From: CG1-02-35-72 sp045046885
Lineage (GTDB): Bacteria; Bacteroidota; Bacteroidia; Flavobacteriales; Flavobacteriaceae
Length of the DNA: 64,000 nucleotides
Assembly (NCBI GenBank): GCA_045046885.1
Contig: JASFYX010000004.1
Coordinates: 66,854 to 130,853, forward strand
Reading direction: 5' to 3'
The notes under the pieces were generated by a model, which worked only from the letters and a program-made list of their open reading frames with translations, was not told where the DNA came from and made no database searches. Shown piece after piece: positions 37,601-46,755 of this stretch (positions are counted from its first letter, which is position 1; each line of letters opens with the position of its first letter). A program made the translations under genes and the position numbers.

Positions 37601-38014
37601 ATGAAACTGATAGTGATAAACGGCCCCAATTTAAATTTACTCGGCACAAGAGAACCCGAAATATATGGCAAAGCAAGCTTTGAAGATTATTTTAAAACCC
37701 TTCAAGAAAAATTTCCACAACACGAATTACAGTATTTTCAGTCGAATATTGAGGGTGAATTGATAGATAAACTACACGAAGTCGGTTTTTCTTACGATGG
37801 TATTATCTTTAATGCAGCGGCTTATACGCATACTTCTGTGGGTTTGGGCGATGCCGTTAAAGCTATTACTACACCCGTTGTAGAAGTCCATATTTCTAAT
37901 GTTCACGCCCGCGAAGATTTTAGACATAAATCGTTTATAGCTCCCAATGCCAAAGGTATTATTGCCGGTTTTGGTTTACAGAGTTACGATTTGGCGATAG
38001 CGTCGTTTGAATAG
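37601..38014 (+). CDS. aroQ: 3-dehydroquinate dehydratase, type II
   Basis: A 137-residue type II enzyme of the shikimate pathway (3-dehydroquinate to 3-dehydroshikimate), acting as a dodecamer. INGPNLNLLGTREPEIYG contains the mobile lid Arg and catalytic Tyr; NAAAYTHTSVGLGDA and VEVHISNVHAREDFRHKS supply the catalytic His and substrate loop. It is divergent from xerD with only 30 bases between the start codons. Confidence 0.96.
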   Translation: MKLIVINGPNLNLLGTREPEIYGKASFEDYFKTLQEKFPQHELQYFQSNIEGELIDKLHEVGFSYDGIIFNAAAYTHTSVGLGDAVKAITTPVVEVHISNVHAREDFRHKSFIAPNAKGIIAGFGLQSYDLAIASFE

Positions 38015-38036
38015 ATGTTCTGTGTTCTGCGTTTTG

Positions 38037-38083
38037 TGTCATTCTGAATGAAGCCACGAAGCAAGGCGTAATGAAGAATCTCA
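38037..38083. repeat. intergenic repeat of the TGTCATTCTGAATG type
   Basis: The 162-base gap between aroQ and the methyltransferase holds TGTCATTCTGAATGAAG ... AATGAAGAATCTCA, a dispersed repeat found between genes in many Flavobacteriaceae. Next to it is a stretch beginning AACCGCAAGGGGCGCTAAG. Nothing coding is seen. Confidence 0.6.
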
Positions 38084-38176
38084 CTTTTAACGTCTCTTAT
38101 ATCCTTTAAAGTTTAACCGCAAGGGGCGCTAAGAATTACACCAAGAGCACTATGTTTGTTATTTTGTGCTTGTATT

Positions 38177-38821
38177 TTACTCCCTTTTATACAGATGTAT
38201 CTGCCAACTTAAAAAAGTAGAACCTTTATAAATTTCTGTAAAACCAGCCGAAGCAATAAGACGGTCAATCACTTTTTGATCGTGAATAAAAGTTCTAAAC
38301 GGGTTACCGCGTATTTTTAATGTCATATTTAAAAACCAAACAGTTGTTCGAGAAAGAAAATTGGCTTGCGGATACACCAAAGCATAATAGGTTTTGGCTT
38401 TAGATAAAGAAGTCTTTAACAAATTTTCTACAAAAGGATAACAGCAAATGACCTTGTCTAAAGTAACAATATCGTGTGCCTCAATTTGAGAATGCACATC
38501 TGTAAAATCACCTGTCAAATAGTTTATTTTTTCTTTGTAATCTCTCTTTTTGGCTTCAGATTTAGCTACATTTATATATCCCTCTGAAGCATCTACATCG
38601 GTAACTTTGCTCAGGCCTTGAGGAATTAATTCAAGTGGAATAGGTCCCACGCCACCACCAATATCTAATAACGATAAATTATTGATGTCTAATTTTTTAA
38701 ATGCTTCTGTCAGCCTTTTGGTAGGCTTACGCGGGCCGCGTTTTAAATAACGTTTTAAATCTTTTTTGGCACTCTTGGTATCGAATTGTTGGTTGGCACC
38801 ACAGCAATGTTGGCAGCTCAT
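38177..38821 (-). CDS. class I SAM-dependent methyltransferase with N-terminal Cys cluster
   Basis: A 214-residue Rossmann-fold methyltransferase. SAM motif I is LLDIGGGVGPIPLELI; an acidic residue after strand 2 (VTDVDASEGYI) and motif IV VTLDKVICCYPF are clear. The N-terminus is MSCQHCCGANQQF, three cysteines in the first seven residues that could bind metal or be modified. The substrate is unknown. It starts 3 bases after ftcD, so a link to folate or one-carbon metabolism is possible but unproven. Confidence 0.85.
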   Translation of the reverse strand: MSCQHCCGANQQFDTKSAKKDLKRYLKRGPRKPTKRLTEAFKKLDINNLSLLDIGGGVGPIPLELIPQGLSKVTDVDASEGYINVAKSEAKKRDYKEKINYLTGDFTDVHSQIEAHDIVTLDKVICCYPFVENLLKTSLSKAKTYYALVYPQANFLSRTTVWFLNMTLKIRGNPFRTFIHDQKVIDRLIASAGFTEIYKGSTFLSWQIHLYKRE

Positions 38822-38824
38822 AGG

Positions 38825-40507
38825 TTAAAGTTTTGTAGTGATATGCTTTATGGTATCAATCTCAATTTTTAACGCTTCATTGTAAATAGCTTCAGCTTTA
38901 GCAATAATATCTTTGGCAAAAGCACGGTCTTTTATGTCTTTGGCATTTATGCGCACATTAAAATAAGCCCCTGTAACAGCTGTCTTGGCACATAATACAC
39001 CTACACCTGCGTCAGATAATGAGCTTTTAAGACCCTCTTTTAGCATAGCTTGCATCACTTCCATAGAATTATAAGCCGTTTCCATAACCTTAAACGGAAT
39101 TTCTGTGGCGTATTTGGTTGCCGTTTCTACTGCTTCTACGCGTATTTTCTTTTCCTTATCTGTTGTTTTTGGCAATCTAAAAGCCTCAATTATTTTGTTA
39201 AAGGCATTGGTATCTTCATCTACCAAAGCCAGTAAGATTTCTTTATAAGATTGTCCTTTTACAGCCCAGTCAGAAAAAGATTCCCATTTGTCATCCCACC
39301 CGCGTTTATGAGCAGATATATTGGCAACCATAGTACCTAATGACACCCCCAAAGCACCTACATAAGCTGCAATAGAGCCGCCTCCAGGTGCCATAGATTC
39401 GCCTGCTGTTTCATCGGCAAATGCGCTAAGTGTTAAATCAATAAGCTGATTAGAATCGTCTTTAAGGACATATTCAATAATTTTCTCTTGAGGATTAAAA
39501 GGTTTTAAATCGTCTAGTCCCAGCGATTTAACCGCAATTTTTATTTTCTCACTTTCGGCTATACCTAAAGAACGGTTTTGCTTTTTTAAGTAATAATCGG
39601 CTGCGTCCAGCATCGCTTTAAGCGGAATAAGCCCAATGAGTTCTGAACCTGTTACCCGCATACCGCGTTCCGCGGCAGCTTTACAACTTTCGTCAAAAGC
39701 TTTGTGCATAGAAGTGATACTAATATTGGTAAGGTTGTACGAAATCTGGGCAATGCCGTACTCTTCTATATACCAACCAATGCCTTTTACAGCTTTTAAT
39801 TTTCCTGGTATTCTTATCGGATTACCTTTATTGTCAAGTATTTTTTTAAATTTCTTATCGGATTTTATACGACCCGCTTCGCGAATATCAAAAGCCACAG
39901 CGTTGGCACGACGTACAGAAGTTGTATTTAAATTGACATTATAAGCTACTAAAAAATCGCGTGCAGAAATGGCAGTCGCCCCAGTTTTAGCCACTGAACT
40001 ATTGAATTCTGTAGTACCAAAATCGGGTTGCCATTCTGGGTTTGATAGTTTTTCTTTAAGCCCTTCGTATTCGCCCGAACGGCAATTAGCTAAATTTTGA
40101 CGTTTGTCTTCTTGTGCCACTTTTTCGTATAAGTAAACAGGAATACCGAGTTCTTTACCCACACGTTCACCCAATTTTTGGGCATATTTTACAGTCTCTT
40201 CTAAGCTAATACCGGCAATGGGAACTAAGGGACACACATCGGTAGCGCCAAAACGCGGATGGGCTCCTGTATGTTTACGCATGTCAATGAGTTCTGAGGC
40301 TTTTTTAATCAAAATAAAAGCAGCATCAATAACTTTATCGGGGCTTCCTACAAAAGTTATTACGGTACGGTTGGTGGCTTTACCGGGGTCAATATCCAAG
40401 AGTTTAACGCCTTCAATTTGGTCTATGCTGTGAGCAATGGTATTTATTTTATCGAGGTCGCGTCCTTCGCTAATATTGGGGACGCACTCTATGAGTTGTT
40501 TTTTCAT
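38825..40507 (-). CDS. ftcD: bifunctional glutamate formimidoyltransferase / formimidoyl-THF cyclodeaminase
   Basis: A 560-residue fusion of two enzymes, as in animal FTCD. Residues 1 to about 325 are the formiminotransferase (LIECVPNISEGRDLDKI, KHTGAHPRFGATDVCPLVP with catalytic His). Residues about 345-560 are the cyclodeaminase (AGESMAPGGGSIAAYVGALG). Together they pass the formimino group of formiminoglutamate to tetrahydrofolate and release ammonia, the last steps of histidine degradation. The histidine-pathway gene hutI lies 1.4 kb away on the same strand; hutH and hutU are not in the window. Confidence 0.95.
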   Translation of the reverse strand: MKKQLIECVPNISEGRDLDKINTIAHSIDQIEGVKLLDIDPGKATNRTVITFVGSPDKVIDAAFILIKKASELIDMRKHTGAHPRFGATDVCPLVPIAGISLEETVKYAQKLGERVGKELGIPVYLYEKVAQEDKRQNLANCRSGEYEGLKEKLSNPEWQPDFGTTEFNSSVAKTGATAISARDFLVAYNVNLNTTSVRRANAVAFDIREAGRIKSDKKFKKILDNKGNPIRIPGKLKAVKGIGWYIEEYGIAQISYNLTNISITSMHKAFDESCKAAAERGMRVTGSELIGLIPLKAMLDAADYYLKKQNRSLGIAESEKIKIAVKSLGLDDLKPFNPQEKIIEYVLKDDSNQLIDLTLSAFADETAGESMAPGGGSIAAYVGALGVSLGTMVANISAHKRGWDDKWESFSDWAVKGQSYKEILLALVDEDTNAFNKIIEAFRLPKTTDKEKKIRVEAVETATKYATEIPFKVMETAYNSMEVMQAMLKEGLKSSLSDAGVGVLCAKTAVTGAYFNVRINAKDIKDRAFAKDIIAKAEAIYNEALKIEIDTIKHITTKL

Positions 40508-40631
40508 GGGAAAAAATTTGCAGTCAAATTTAAAGGTTAAAATTCACTTAATTATCAATTAAATTAAAATATTTTGAAAGTTTTAGAGGACTACATACGA
40601 CTATAGACCTGTATTAAAAATTGTAGTCTCA

Positions 40632-41036
40632 ATGAAATCTTTAAAAATTTTAGCCCTTATAATTACACTTTTTACAATTCAATTAAGTACAGCACAAAAA
40701 AATAAAGAAATAGAAGCTCCTAAACTTATGGTTGTAAAATTCCATGCCGATTGGTGTAGGATTTGTCGCGCCATGGGACCTATTTTTGAAGACCTTCAAA
40801 ATAAAATGGATGGTAAAAATATTTTATTTATCAGATTAGATTTTACCAATAACCAAACAAAACACCAAGCCCATATGTTGGGACAGGTTTTAGGTATAGC
40901 TCCTGTTTTAAAAGCTAATTATCGCCGTACAGGCTTTATTTTAATAATCGATCCAAAAACCAAAAAAGTATTACAAAAATTGACCAAAGATGATGATGTT
41001 TATGCTATGGAAGCTAAAATTAAATCTCACCTTTAA
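40632..41036 (+). CDS. periplasmic thioredoxin-like protein
   Basis: A 134-residue exported protein with a signal peptide ending at LSTAQ. The thioredoxin motif is FHADWCRICRAM; the CRIC active site keeps both cysteines but has a basic second position unlike the usual CGPC. It likely acts as an envelope thiol oxidoreductase. It is followed after 11 bases by the Asp/Asn hydroxylase gene, and the two probably form an operon. Confidence 0.88.
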   Translation: MKSLKILALIITLFTIQLSTAQKNKEIEAPKLMVVKFHADWCRICRAMGPIFEDLQNKMDGKNILFIRLDFTNNQTKHQAHMLGQVLGIAPVLKANYRRTGFILIIDPKTKKVLQKLTKDDDVYAMEAKIKSHL

Positions 41037-41047
41037 ATTTTTATGAT

Positions 41048-41758
41048 ATGGATGCAAAGCGCACAACTGTTAAGTTAACCAGCGCTATTATTAACGGATT
41101 TTACGATTTGTTTATTGATGGCAAAAATCGACCAGTCTTTTTTAATATTTCTAAAACCTTTCCCGATTTATTGCGGTTAGAACAAAATTATGATGTTATA
41201 AAATCAGAATTGCAATTACTCAAAAAACGCAATTTAAATATTCCACGTTACCATGATATAGATGCTTTTCAAACAGCTATATCGGCAAAAGAAAATCCCA
41301 ATAAAAATTGGCGCACTTTTATGATAAATTTGATGGGTGACTTTACAGAAGATGCCTATAATTTTCTTCCAAATACCTGCGATTTATTATCAGAAATCCC
41401 TAATTTATTTCAGGCATTTTTTTCAATTTTAGATCCTCAAAAGTCAATTCCGGCTCATAAGGGGATGTATCGTGGTTATATCCGTTATCATTTAGGATTA
41501 CAAGTACCCACAAAAAATCCGCCACAAATAAGGGTTAAGAATTCTGTTTATACGTGGAAAAACAAAGAAAGTATCCTTTTTGATGATAGTTGGGATCACG
41601 AAGTTATAAATAATTGTAACGAAGAGCGCATTGTTTTAATAGTAGATGTTTTGCGACCTATGCCAAACATTGCACATAAAGTCAACAGCTTTATTTCAGA
41701 ATATTTGGTTAAAAAATACTATGCCAAAAATGTATTTGAAAAGCTTAAAACTATTTGA
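41048..41758 (+). CDS. aspartyl/asparaginyl beta-hydroxylase-like dioxygenase
   Basis: A 236-residue protein of the Asp/Asn beta-hydroxylase family, Fe(II)/2-oxoglutarate-type. The cupin core contains IPAHKGMYRGYIRYHLGLQVP (first His and binding Arg), SILFDDSWDHEVINNCNEER (second His) and VLIVDVLRPMP. In Gram-negative bacteria this family includes LpxO, which hydroxylates a lipid A acyl chain. The substrate here cannot be told: lipid A, other lipids or a protein. There is no signal peptide. It is co-transcribed with the thioredoxin-like gene. Confidence 0.85.
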   Translation: MDAKRTTVKLTSAIINGFYDLFIDGKNRPVFFNISKTFPDLLRLEQNYDVIKSELQLLKKRNLNIPRYHDIDAFQTAISAKENPNKNWRTFMINLMGDFTEDAYNFLPNTCDLLSEIPNLFQAFFSILDPQKSIPAHKGMYRGYIRYHLGLQVPTKNPPQIRVKNSVYTWKNKESILFDDSWDHEVINNCNEERIVLIVDVLRPMPNIAHKVNSFISEYLVKKYYAKNVFEKLKTI

Positions 41759-41784
41759 AGTCTCACCAGACTGAAGTAAAAAAA

Positions 41785-41866
41785 TAGAACGCTGATGACA
41801 CAGATTTAATAAGGTTAACGCTGATAGCTGCGAAAATCATGACAATCAGGCGTCATCAGCGTTCTA
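41785..41866. repeat. inverted-repeat element (AACGCTGATGAC type) at the end of hutI
   Basis: TAGAACGCTGATGAC (41785-41799) pairs perfectly with GTCATCAGCGTTCTA (41852-41866); a third internal CGCTGAT copy lies between. It belongs to the AACGCTGATGAC repeat family of Bacteroidota intergenic regions and lies between convergent genes, with the right arm covering the hutI stop. It may also act as a terminator. Confidence 0.75.
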
Positions 41867-43099
41867 TAGATGTTTCCCATTTATAATAACACTATCAATT
41901 AAATTACTGCCAAAGGCATAAGGGATATAATTTAACGAGGGAATTACTTTGGTAATAATAAGATTGGCTTTTTTACCTTTGGTTATACTGCCCAATTGCT
42001 CTGATAAACCCATAGCGTAAGCCCCGTTTAAAGTAGCTGCGTTAATGGCTTCTTCGGGGAGTATATTCATTTTAATACAGGCTGTAGCCACTACAAAATT
42101 CATATTCCCACTTGGGGTTGAACCCGGATTAAAATCGGAAGCTAAAGCGAGCGGTAAACCGCTGTCAATAATTTTTCGAGCAGGCGTATAGGGAATACTT
42201 AAAAAGAAAGAACATCCCGGCAAAGCAACAGGCATAACCCTAGAAGATTTTAAGGCGTCTAAATCGGCATCTGTCAAAATTTCGAGATGGTCGAGTGATA
42301 AAGCGTCATTTTTTATACCCATCTGCACACCACCGATACTGGTGAATTGGTTAACGTGAATTTTGGGTATGAGATTGTACTTTTTGCCCGCCTTTAAAAT
42401 ACGGTCGGTTTGAGCGACTGTAAAATAGCCTGTTTCGCAAAATACGTCAATGTAATCGGCCAAATTTTCTTGAGCAATTTTAGGCAACATCTCATTGATT
42501 ATTTCGCCAACATAAGCATCTGAGTTCCCTTTATATTTTAAAGGAATGGCATGCGCTCCTAAAAACGTTGTTTTTATAGGAATACTTGATTCTTGTTTTA
42601 AACGTTTTATAACACGTAGCATTTTGAGTTCAGTTTCGGTATTTAAGCCGTACCCCGATTTAATTTCAACAGCTCCTGTCCCTTGGCTGATGATTTCATC
42701 AAGACGATGATGGGCATTTTTTAAAAGTGTCTCTTCATCGGTTGTGGCCAATTTTTTAGCAGAATTGAGAATGCCGCCACCTTTTTGGGCGATTTCTTCG
42801 TAAGAAAGCCCTTTAATGCGATCTACAAATTCATCTTCTCTGTTTTCGGCATAAACCAAATGGGTATGACTGTCGCACCAGGTAGGCAATACAAATTTAC
42901 CGGAGGCGTCAATGGTTTTGTAATCTGATTTTTTAGGACAATCGGCCATGTAACCAAAATCGGCTATAAGCCCATTTTCTATGACTAAAAAAGCATTTTT
43001 AAGTCGTGGTAAAACTTGCATATCAGCACCAGATATTTTTGAAATATTGGCATCTCTAATTTGTAAGAGTTCTTTTATGTTATAGATTAGTGTCCCCAT
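41864..43099 (-). CDS. hutI: imidazolonepropionase
   Basis: A 411-residue amidohydrolase that opens the imidazolone ring in histidine degradation. The metal motif HTHLVYAENREDEF, a later FLGAHAIP, and DFNPGSTPSGNMNFV carrying the third metal-site Asp are clear. The open frame extends 57 residues further upstream, but those are a hydrophobic, AT-rich translation that runs through the divergent pta promoter region. MGTLIYNIKELLQIRDA is the family start, so I place the ATG at 43099. Confidence 0.94.
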   Translation of the reverse strand: MGTLIYNIKELLQIRDANISKISGADMQVLPRLKNAFLVIENGLIADFGYMADCPKKSDYKTIDASGKFVLPTWCDSHTHLVYAENREDEFVDRIKGLSYEEIAQKGGGILNSAKKLATTDEETLLKNAHHRLDEIISQGTGAVEIKSGYGLNTETELKMLRVIKRLKQESSIPIKTTFLGAHAIPLKYKGNSDAYVGEIINEMLPKIAQENLADYIDVFCETGYFTVAQTDRILKAGKKYNLIPKIHVNQFTSIGGVQMGIKNDALSLDHLEILTDADLDALKSSRVMPVALPGCSFFLSIPYTPARKIIDSGLPLALASDFNPGSTPSGNMNFVVATACIKMNILPEEAINAATLNGAYAMGLSEQLGSITKGKKANLIITKVIPSLNYIPYAFGSNLIDSVIINGKHL

Positions 43100-43140
43100 T
43101 ATTGTAATTGTTTTGTAAAGATATTTAAATACATTTAATA

Positions 43141-43156
43141 CGAAAACGATATCGTA
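43141..43156. promoter_or_regulatory. LacI-type operator candidate between hutI and pta
   Basis: CGAAAACGATATCGTA. Its first 14 bases differ from the perfect palindrome upstream of pfkA (17575-17588) at only two positions and keep the central CpG. It lies in the 143-base divergent gap, 41 bases from the hutI start and about 62 bases above the pta -7 element. Confidence 0.5.
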
Positions 43157-43217
43157 AATAATCTTAAAAAAGGCTTTAAAACTTAGCGTAAAGACAGCGT
43201 TAAACTTTAGAATTGAG

Positions 43218-43225
43218 TACCTTTG
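43218..43225 (+). promoter_or_regulatory. -7 promoter element of pta-ackA; fixes the pta start
   Basis: TACCTTTG matches TAnnTTTG exactly, 18 bases before ATG 43243. The longer frame beginning at TTG 43213 would put the promoter inside the gene, so the ATG is preferred. Confidence 0.65.
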
Positions 43226-43242
43226 CAGTAAAATTAAAACAG

Positions 43243-45336
43243 ATGAAAAAAGCACTCTATATAGCCACAACAGAACCGGGTAGTGGTAAGTCTATCATAG
43301 CTTTAGGTTTGTTTCATATGCTTTTAGGAAAAGGCGCCAAAGTGGGCTATTTTCGACCTATTATTGGCAATGCAAATTCGGATAACACAGATAATCATAT
43401 AGATACTATTCGTTCTTATTTTAATCTGGATTTCAATCCGGAAGAAGCTTTTGCTTTTACTAGAAATGAGGTAACAGTTAAACGCAATGAAGGTAAGATT
43501 GACGAAATTTTAGATGTCATCATCAATAAATACAAGGCAATTGAAGCTAAAAACGATTTTGTTATTGTTGAAGGAACCGATTTTTCTAACGAAAGTTACG
43601 CCTTTGAATTGGATGCCAATGTACTTATAGCTAAAAACTTAGGTATTCCGGCTTTAATTGTTGGTCATGCCGATGATAAAACTTTAGAAGAATGTATTGG
43701 CGCTTTACATATGGCTTACGATTCTTTTAAAGATAAAGAAGTTGAAGTTTTAGGGCTTGTGGCAAATAAAGCCGATAAAGATAAATTAGATGTTCTTAAA
43801 AAGGCCTTAAAAAGAAATCTTCATAAAAATATTTTAATAGATGCCATCCCCAAAATTGATTTATTAGCCAATCCTACAATCAAAGAAATTGTACAGAATC
43901 TCAATGCTGAAGTACTTTTCGGTAGTGATTTTTTACACAATCAGACAAGTACATTTGTAGCAGGTGCCATGCAATTGCGTAACTTTTTAACACATCTTAA
44001 AGACGATTGTTTTGTGGTAATGCCCGGCGATCGCGCCGATTTACTTTTAGCTACTTTACAAGCCAATATATCTTCTAATTATCCTAAAATTTCAGGTATT
44101 GTTTTAACGGGTGGGTTAACGCCGGAAAAATCAGTTTTAAAACTGATAAAAGGTTTGTCGGCTGTCGTTCCCATAGTATCTGTAGAAGAAGGGACTTTTG
44201 CAATAACCAACAAAGTAGGCGCTATTAAACCGCAAATTTATGCCGATAATGTGACTAAAATTCGGGCTTCTATACGTGCTTTTGAAAAATATGTCGATAC
44301 AGAAGCTCTGAATAAAAGGCTTGTTGATTTTACACCCGAAGGTATCACTCCCAAAATGTTTCAGTACAATCTGCAACAACGCGCTAAAAAGCATCGTAAA
44401 CACATTGTGCTACCCGAAAGTAATGACGAACGTATTTTAAGAGCTGTAGCCCGTTTACAAAATCTAGATATTGTAGATATTACGCTCCTTGGCGATAAAG
44501 TATTAATTAAAAATCTTTTGATGCGTAAAGGGATTAAGCTAAATCTCAAAAAACTCAATATTGTTAATCCGCTAACTTCTAAGTATTACGCCGATTATGT
44601 AGAAACTTTTTACAATTTACGAAAGCACAAAGGTATTAACCATGCAGTTGCGGAAGATTTAATGACAGATGTATCTTATTTTGGTACGATGATGGTTTAT
44701 AAAGGTCACGCCGATGGGATGGTTTCTGGTGCGGCGCATACCACACAACACACTATTCGTCCGGCTTTACAATTTATCAAAACCCGCCCTGATGTAAGTG
44801 TGGTATCCTCCATATTTTTTATGTGTTTAGACGATAGGGTTTCTGTTTTTGGCGATTGTGCCATTAATCCCAATCCGAATGCTGAACAACTAGCCGAGAT
44901 TGCTATTTCATCGGCCATTTCTTCAAAAGCTTTTGGTATTGATCCCAAAATTGCGATGTTATCTTATTCATCTGGTAAAAGCGGTAAAGGCGAAGACGTT
45001 GATAAAGTCCGCCAAGCGACAGAAATAGTCAAAAAATTACGTCCCGATTTAGAAATAGAAGGACCTATTCAATACGATGCGGCTGTTGACAAACGTGTAG
45101 GTCATAGTAAATTGCCCGATTCTAAAGTGGCGGGACAGGCCAATGTTTTAATCTTCCCCGATTTAAATACAGGTAACAACACTTACAAAGCCGTACAACG
45201 CGAAACAGGTGCTTTGGCTATTGGGCCGATGTTGCAAGGTCTTAATAAACCTATAAACGATTTGAGTCGTGGTTGTACCGTAGAAGATATTTTTAACACC
45301 GTAATTATTACCGCCATTCAGGCACAAGACCTTTAG
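43243..45336 (+). CDS. pta: phosphate acetyltransferase
   Basis: A 697-residue long-form Pta that interconverts acetyl-CoA and acetyl phosphate. It begins MKKALYIATTEPGSGKS, a P-loop of the BioD-like N-terminal domain; a DRTGG-type domain lies at about 215-330, and the catalytic PTA/PTB domain occupies the last 330 residues (KHIVLPESNDERILRAV, MVSGAAHTTQHTIRPALQ, SYSSGKSGKGEDVDKV). It is followed after 4 bases by ackA. The palindromic site upstream suggests shared control with glycolysis. Confidence 0.96.
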   Translation: MKKALYIATTEPGSGKSIIALGLFHMLLGKGAKVGYFRPIIGNANSDNTDNHIDTIRSYFNLDFNPEEAFAFTRNEVTVKRNEGKIDEILDVIINKYKAIEAKNDFVIVEGTDFSNESYAFELDANVLIAKNLGIPALIVGHADDKTLEECIGALHMAYDSFKDKEVEVLGLVANKADKDKLDVLKKALKRNLHKNILIDAIPKIDLLANPTIKEIVQNLNAEVLFGSDFLHNQTSTFVAGAMQLRNFLTHLKDDCFVVMPGDRADLLLATLQANISSNYPKISGIVLTGGLTPEKSVLKLIKGLSAVVPIVSVEEGTFAITNKVGAIKPQIYADNVTKIRASIRAFEKYVDTEALNKRLVDFTPEGITPKMFQYNLQQRAKKHRKHIVLPESNDERILRAVARLQNLDIVDITLLGDKVLIKNLLMRKGIKLNLKKLNIVNPLTSKYYADYVETFYNLRKHKGINHAVAEDLMTDVSYFGTMMVYKGHADGMVSGAAHTTQHTIRPALQFIKTRPDVSVVSSIFFMCLDDRVSVFGDCAINPNPNAEQLAEIAISSAISSKAFGIDPKIAMLSYSSGKSGKGEDVDKVRQATEIVKKLRPDLEIEGPIQYDAAVDKRVGHSKLPDSKVAGQANVLIFPDLNTGNNTYKAVQRETGALAIGPMLQGLNKPINDLSRGCTVEDIFNTVIITAIQAQDL

Positions 45337-45340
45337 AGAG

Positions 45341-46534
45341 ATGTATATTTTAGTCATAAATTCGGGGAGTTCCTCTATTAAATACCAATTATTATCTATG
45401 CCTCAGCAAGCGGTTATTAGCAGTGGTATGGTGGAGCGCATAGGTTTAGAAAAGGCGCAGATTCACTATAAAACAGCTACGCAAAACATCAATTTAACTA
45501 CAGACGTTCCCTCACATAAAGTAGGATTAGAAAAAATTGTCCATCTGTTGTTAGATGCCAAAACGGGTGTTATAAAAAACGCCCATGATATAGCGGCAGT
45601 AGGGCACAGAGTTGTTCACGGAGGCAGTACTTTTGCCAAGACAACTGTCATTACTGAAGCCGTCAAGAAAAAAATAAAAGATTTATTTGCCTTAGCCCCT
45701 TTACACAATCCGCCCAATTATGAAGGTATTGAAGTGGCCGAACAATTATTTCCACAAGCCACTCAAATAGCGGTTTTCGATACGGCTTTTCACCAAAGCA
45801 TTCCGCAAAAAGCGTATCAGTATGCCATTCCGACAAAGTTTCTAGAAGAAAATCACATTCGTTTATACGGCTTTCACGGGACGAGTCACAGATATGTTTC
45901 TAAAAAAGCCATAGACTATTTAGGAACTGACAAATCTAAACTTATCAGTATTCATTTAGGTAATGGTTGTAGTATGACGGCTATAAATGACGGTAAAAGT
46001 GTGGATCATTCTTTGGGTTTTGGCCCGATGAATGGCTTGATTATGGGCACGCGTAGTGGCGATATAGACCCATCGGTTATCTTTTATTTGGTCGATAAAT
46101 TGGGCTATACTTTAGCCGATGTCAATACACTTTTACAAAAGCAAAGTGGTATGCTGGGCTTGACGGGTTACAGCGATTTACGTGATATTGAAGCCCAAGC
46201 CGAAAAAGGCAATAAAGCCTGCCAATTGGCCTTAGATATGAATGCTTATCGTATTAAAAAATACATAGGGTCTTATATGGCGGCGTTAAATGGGGTTGAT
46301 GCTTTGATATTTACAGCCGGCATTGGCGAGCATTCACCCACCATGCGTCAATTAGTGTGTCAAGATTTAAACTATTTGGGTATTGAGCTTGATGATGCTA
46401 AAAATGCCGATTATAAGAGTGGTATTGCCGAGATTCAATCGGCTACTTCTAAGGTAAAGATATTGGTTATTCCCACCAATGAAGAAGCAGAAATTGCGCA
46501 ACAGGCTTATAGTTTGATTAAAGATAATCATTAA
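45341..46534 (+). CDS. ackA: acetate kinase
   Basis: A 397-residue acetate kinase, the partner of Pta in making ATP and acetate. ILVINSGSSSIKYQLL, VGHRVVHGG, AVFDTAFHQSIP, the catalytic-loop LYGFHGTSHRYVSKKA and GARSGDID-like GTRSGDIDPS are all present. Length is standard. After it the chromosome changes character, with repeats and accessory genes for 3.7 kb. Confidence 0.97.
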   Translation: MYILVINSGSSSIKYQLLSMPQQAVISSGMVERIGLEKAQIHYKTATQNINLTTDVPSHKVGLEKIVHLLLDAKTGVIKNAHDIAAVGHRVVHGGSTFAKTTVITEAVKKKIKDLFALAPLHNPPNYEGIEVAEQLFPQATQIAVFDTAFHQSIPQKAYQYAIPTKFLEENHIRLYGFHGTSHRYVSKKAIDYLGTDKSKLISIHLGNGCSMTAINDGKSVDHSLGFGPMNGLIMGTRSGDIDPSVIFYLVDKLGYTLADVNTLLQKQSGMLGLTGYSDLRDIEAQAEKGNKACQLALDMNAYRIKKYIGSYMAALNGVDALIFTAGIGEHSPTMRQLVCQDLNYLGIELDDAKNADYKSGIAEIQSATSKVKILVIPTNEEAEIAQQAYSLIKDNH

Positions 46535-46755
46535 GCGAATTTGATTTACCACGAAGTCTGAATACTTTGCGGGACGTGCGCTTTTAATCTTTAATTTTTC
46601 TTACTAAAAAAGATGTCATACTGAGCGTAGTCGAAGTATCTCAAAGGTAATTTATATTTGCAAGACCGATTTACCACGCGCATGGATGCGCGCGGGAGCG
46701 GGGGGTTTAATTGAAGGATAGATTTTTAAAAAGTAAGTTACGCTTATTGGTGAGT
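46535..46755. other. gene-free stretch after ackA with a short dispersed repeat
   Basis: Together with the inverted-repeat element that follows, this makes a 346-base gap without a gene. It holds the repeat ATACTGAGCGTAGTCGAAG (46619-46637) and a short GC-rich piece (GCGCATGGATGCGCGCGGG). No promoter or ORF of note was found. Confidence 0.6.

Noticed and set aside
43213..43242. TTG-initiated longer pta
   Set aside because: The added codons contain the TACCTTTG promoter element; MKKALYIATTEPGSGKS is the family start.
43100..43270. 57-residue N-terminal extension of the hutI frame
   Set aside because: It is hydrophobic, low-complexity and crosses the divergent pta promoter; the amidohydrolase family starts at MGTLIYN.
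46534..46546. Third copy of the leader block after ackA (TAAGCGAATTT)
   Set aside because: Only about 11 bases match, the TAATGAATTA part is missing, and TAA is the ackA stop; likely chance.
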